NCBI GenBank assembly: GCA_050743075.1
Contig: JBOGDS010000059.1
Span: forward strand, 1 to 24,033
DNA: 24,033 bases
Source of the DNA: JBOGDS01 sp050743075
Lineage (GTDB): Bacteria > Actinomycetota > Actinomycetes > Jiangellales > Jiangellaceae
Direction: 5' to 3'
The notes under the pieces are model-generated. The model was given only the letters and a program-made list of their open reading frames with translations, had not been told where the DNA came from and did no database searches. The position numbers were made by a program, and so were the translations under genes. Numbering within the stretch: position 1 is the stretch's first letter; the number at the start of each line of letters is the position of its first letter. Below, piece after piece: positions 22,598-24,033 of the stretch.

Positions 22598-23355
22598 GCC
22601 AGCCCTTCCCCGAGCTCACGGTGGCCACCCACCAACGACACGAACCGCTCCTCCAGCGACCCTTCGCCACGGACGTCGTCGAGTGACCCGGCCGCGAGAA
22701 CCCGGCCCTCCGCGATGACCGCGATCTGGTCGCACATCTGTTCCACCAGGGCCATCACGTGGCTGGACATGACCACGGTCCCGCCGCCACGTGCGAACGA
22801 GGTGAGGATGTCGCGGATCGTTGTTGCCGAGACCGGGTCGACGGCCTCGAACGGCTCGTCGAGCACGAGGATCCGAGGGCCGTGGATCAGGGCACAGGCG
22901 AGCCCGATCTTCCTGGTCATGCCGGCGCTGTAGTCGACGACCAACGCGCCGCCCGCACCGGCCAGGTCGAGCACGTCCAACAGCTCGCCCGCTCGCTGCC
23001 GGGAGACGGCGACGTCCAGACCGTGCAGCCGGCCCACGTACTCCAGCAGCTCGGTTCCGGTGAGGCGGTCGAACAGCTGCATGCCGTCGGGCAGGACGCC
23101 GAGCAGGCGCTTGGCCCCGACCGGGTCGCGCCAGACGTCGTCGCCCAGGACGTACGCGGCCCCGGCGTCCGGGCGGAGCAGGCCGGTGGCCATCGACAGC
23201 GTGGTCGTCTTGCCGGCACCGTTCGGCCCGACCAGGCCGAAGAACGAGCCTGCCGCGACGTCGAGATCGAGACCGGCGACGGCAAGCGTCTCTCCGAAGC
23301 GCTTGACCAGCCCACGCAGGGCGAGGGCTGGTGCGTGGTCCTGGGTCTGGGTCAC
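22573..23355 (-). CDS. ABC transporter ATP-binding protein (ABC-2 type exporter)
   Basis: The 260-residue ATPase has Walker A GPNGAGKT (43-50), a signature of the variant type YSAGM (142-146), Walker B RILVLDEPFEAVDP (161-174) and the switch histidine in VVMSSHVMALVEQ. LFDRLTG in the Q-loop region is typical of exporters of the CcmA/drug type. It energises the permease encoded by the overlapping downstream gene; substrate unknown. The start is GTG 23355, since TAGGCT (23363-23368) ends 7 bases before it and homology begins there. The open frame continues upstream to 23823, antisense to pgsA, and is not real. If the permease is broken, this ATPase has no partner in the window. Confidence 0.92.
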   Translation of the reverse strand: MTQTQDHAPALALRGLVKRFGETLAVAGLDLDVAAGSFFGLVGPNGAGKTTTLSMATGLLRPDAGAAYVLGDDVWRDPVGAKRLLGVLPDGMQLFDRLTGTELLEYVGRLHGLDVAVSRQRAGELLDVLDLAGAGGALVVDYSAGMTRKIGLACALIHGPRILVLDEPFEAVDPVSATTIRDILTSFARGGGTVVMSSHVMALVEQMCDQIAVIAEGRVLAAGSLDDVRGEGSLEERFVSLVGGHRELGEGLAWLRSSSG

Positions 23356-23362
23356 CTGGCCG

Positions 23363-23368
23363 AGCCTA
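23363..23368 (-). promoter_or_regulatory. -10 box of the ABC exporter operon, leaderless
   Basis: TAGGCT on the minus strand with 7 bases to GTG 23355. It is divergent from the pgsA promoter, the two -10 boxes being 27 bases apart, so their promoters overlap. Confidence 0.5.
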
Positions 23369-23395
23369 GGTCCCGGTCGCGATGCCCGGCCGCCG

Positions 23396-23401
23396 TACCC
23401 T
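23396..23401 (+). promoter_or_regulatory. -10 box of pgsA, leaderless
   Basis: TACCCT with 6 bases to the GTG at 23408. No convincing -35 box; its upstream region is also the start of the ABC ATPase mRNA on the other strand. Confidence 0.45.
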
Positions 23402-23407
23402 GGGCGC

Positions 23408-24028
23408 GTGCCCGTCCCGGCCGCTGACGAACCGCAGGCCAGCGCCTGGAACCTGCCCAACGCGCTGACCGTGCTGCGGCTGTTCCTGGTGCCGCTCCTC
23501 GCGTGGCTGCTCCTGCGCGAGGGCGGGGACGACGACCTGTCGAGGGTGGGCGCCTTCCTGACGTTCTCGGTCGCCATGGTCACCGACAAGGTCGACGGTG
23601 ACCTGGCGCGCAAGCGCGGCCTGGTCACCGACTTCGGCAAGATCGCCGACCCGATCGCGGACAAGGCCTTGACCGGTGCCGCCTTCATCGGGCTGTCCCT
23701 TCTCCACGAGCTGCCCTGGTGGGTCACCGTGGTCGTGCTCGTCCGCGAGCTCGGCATCACCGCGCTTCGGTTCGTCGTCATCCGCCACGGCGTGATGCCG
23801 GCCGGCCGTGGCGGCAAGGTCAAGACCGCGCTGCAGGGACTTGCCCTCGGCCTCTACCTCTTGCCCCTTCCGGCATCGCTGCACCCCGTCGAGGTGGTCG
23901 CCATGGGGATCGCCGTCACGGTTACGGTCGGCACCGGAATCGACTACGTGGCGCAGGCAGTGCGCCTCCGGCGCGACAGCCCGCGGACGGCCGCCAGGCG
24001 GGCGCACCAGGCCGGGGCCGGGGAGTGA
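23408..24028 (+). CDS. pgsA: CDP-diacylglycerol-glycerol-3-phosphate 3-phosphatidyltransferase
   Basis: The 206-residue membrane enzyme makes phosphatidylglycerol phosphate from CDP-diacylglycerol and glycerol-3-phosphate. The CDP-alcohol phosphatidyltransferase motif D-x2-D-G-x2-A-R-x8-G-x3-D-x3-D is complete in TDKVDGDLARKRGLVTDFGK and the following IADPIADK (about residues 58-85). NLPNALTVLRLFLVPLLAWL opens the first membrane segment, and about five further hydrophobic segments follow. The GTG start at 23408 follows TACCCT by 6 bases; the longer open frame upstream is an antisense shadow of the ABC ATPase. The position directly after rimO in actinobacterial genomes supports pgsA over other CDP-alcohol transferases. 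Here the ABC pair is inserted between them. Confidence 0.94.
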   Translation: MPVPAADEPQASAWNLPNALTVLRLFLVPLLAWLLLREGGDDDLSRVGAFLTFSVAMVTDKVDGDLARKRGLVTDFGKIADPIADKALTGAAFIGLSLLHELPWWVTVVVLVRELGITALRFVVIRHGVMPAGRGGKVKTALQGLALGLYLLPLPASLHPVEVVAMGIAVTVTVGTGIDYVAQAVRLRRDSPRTAARRAHQAGAGE

Positions 24029-24033
24029 CGAGG
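24025..24033 (+). CDS. possible start of a further gene overlapping pgsA
   Basis: GTG at 24025-24027 overlaps the pgsA TGA as GTGA, as at five or six other junctions here, with GGGGCCGGGGAG before it. Only the codons GTG ACG AGG are in the window. A CinA-like gene often follows pgsA in actinobacteria, but nothing in these bases identifies it. Confidence 0.35.

Noticed and set aside
1..24033. CRISPR arrays, tRNA/rRNA genes, transposases, phage or defence genes
   Set aside because: None recognised on either strand; spacing repeats, cloverleaf patterns and family motifs were looked for by eye only.

Overview
The window is very GC-rich bacterial chromosome with dense, mostly gap-free genes, many GTG starts, 4-base GTGA/ATGA gene overlaps and TANNNT -10 boxes placed 6-7 bases before the start codon (leaderless mRNAs). 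The order thyX - dapA - rnj - ftsK - rimO - pgsA is the familiar actinobacterial housekeeping series, so this is almost certainly the chromosome of an actinomycete; I cannot name the genus. No plasmid, phage, transposase, CRISPR, tRNA or rRNA was recognised.

Layout. 1-579: a small membrane protein preceded by a 13-bp tandem repeat. 572-1557 (-): azlD/azlC branched-chain amino-acid exporter pair, divergent from a frameshifted ASCH-like gene (1625-2208). 2232-2296: a concentric inverted repeat between convergent genes. 2333-3507 (-): a DUF2461 gene and a GNAT acetyltransferase as a two-gene operon. 3508-3890: a mostly non-coding stretch with a truncated gene remnant, then a palindrome and a good promoter. 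3891-7502: paaABCDE, the complete phenylacetyl-CoA epoxidase, tightly coupled. 7490-7978 (-): an unknown membrane protein.

8252-16687: thyX (dTMP synthesis), an AlkX/YcaQ-type DNA glycosylase on the opposite strand, dapA (lysine/diaminopimelate) coupled to rnj (RNase J), a decayed HxlR-type regulator, ftsK (chromosome translocation at division) and a DUF72 protein. 16777-18717 (-): a UbiB/ABC1-type atypical kinase with membrane segments, then an alpha/beta-hydrolase pseudogene and a 55-bp degenerate copy of an internal ftsK segment just before rimO (19585-20979). 21001-23355 (-): a two-gene ABC exporter whose permease carries a 1-base frameshift. It is divergent from pgsA (23408-24028), which may overlap the first codons of another gene at the window edge.

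The strongest unexplained signals are the ftsK fragment, the concentric palindrome at 2232-2296, the perfect palindrome upstream of the paa promoter, and the number of broken genes (five) in an otherwise conserved housekeeping region. I see no convincing new multi-gene system.
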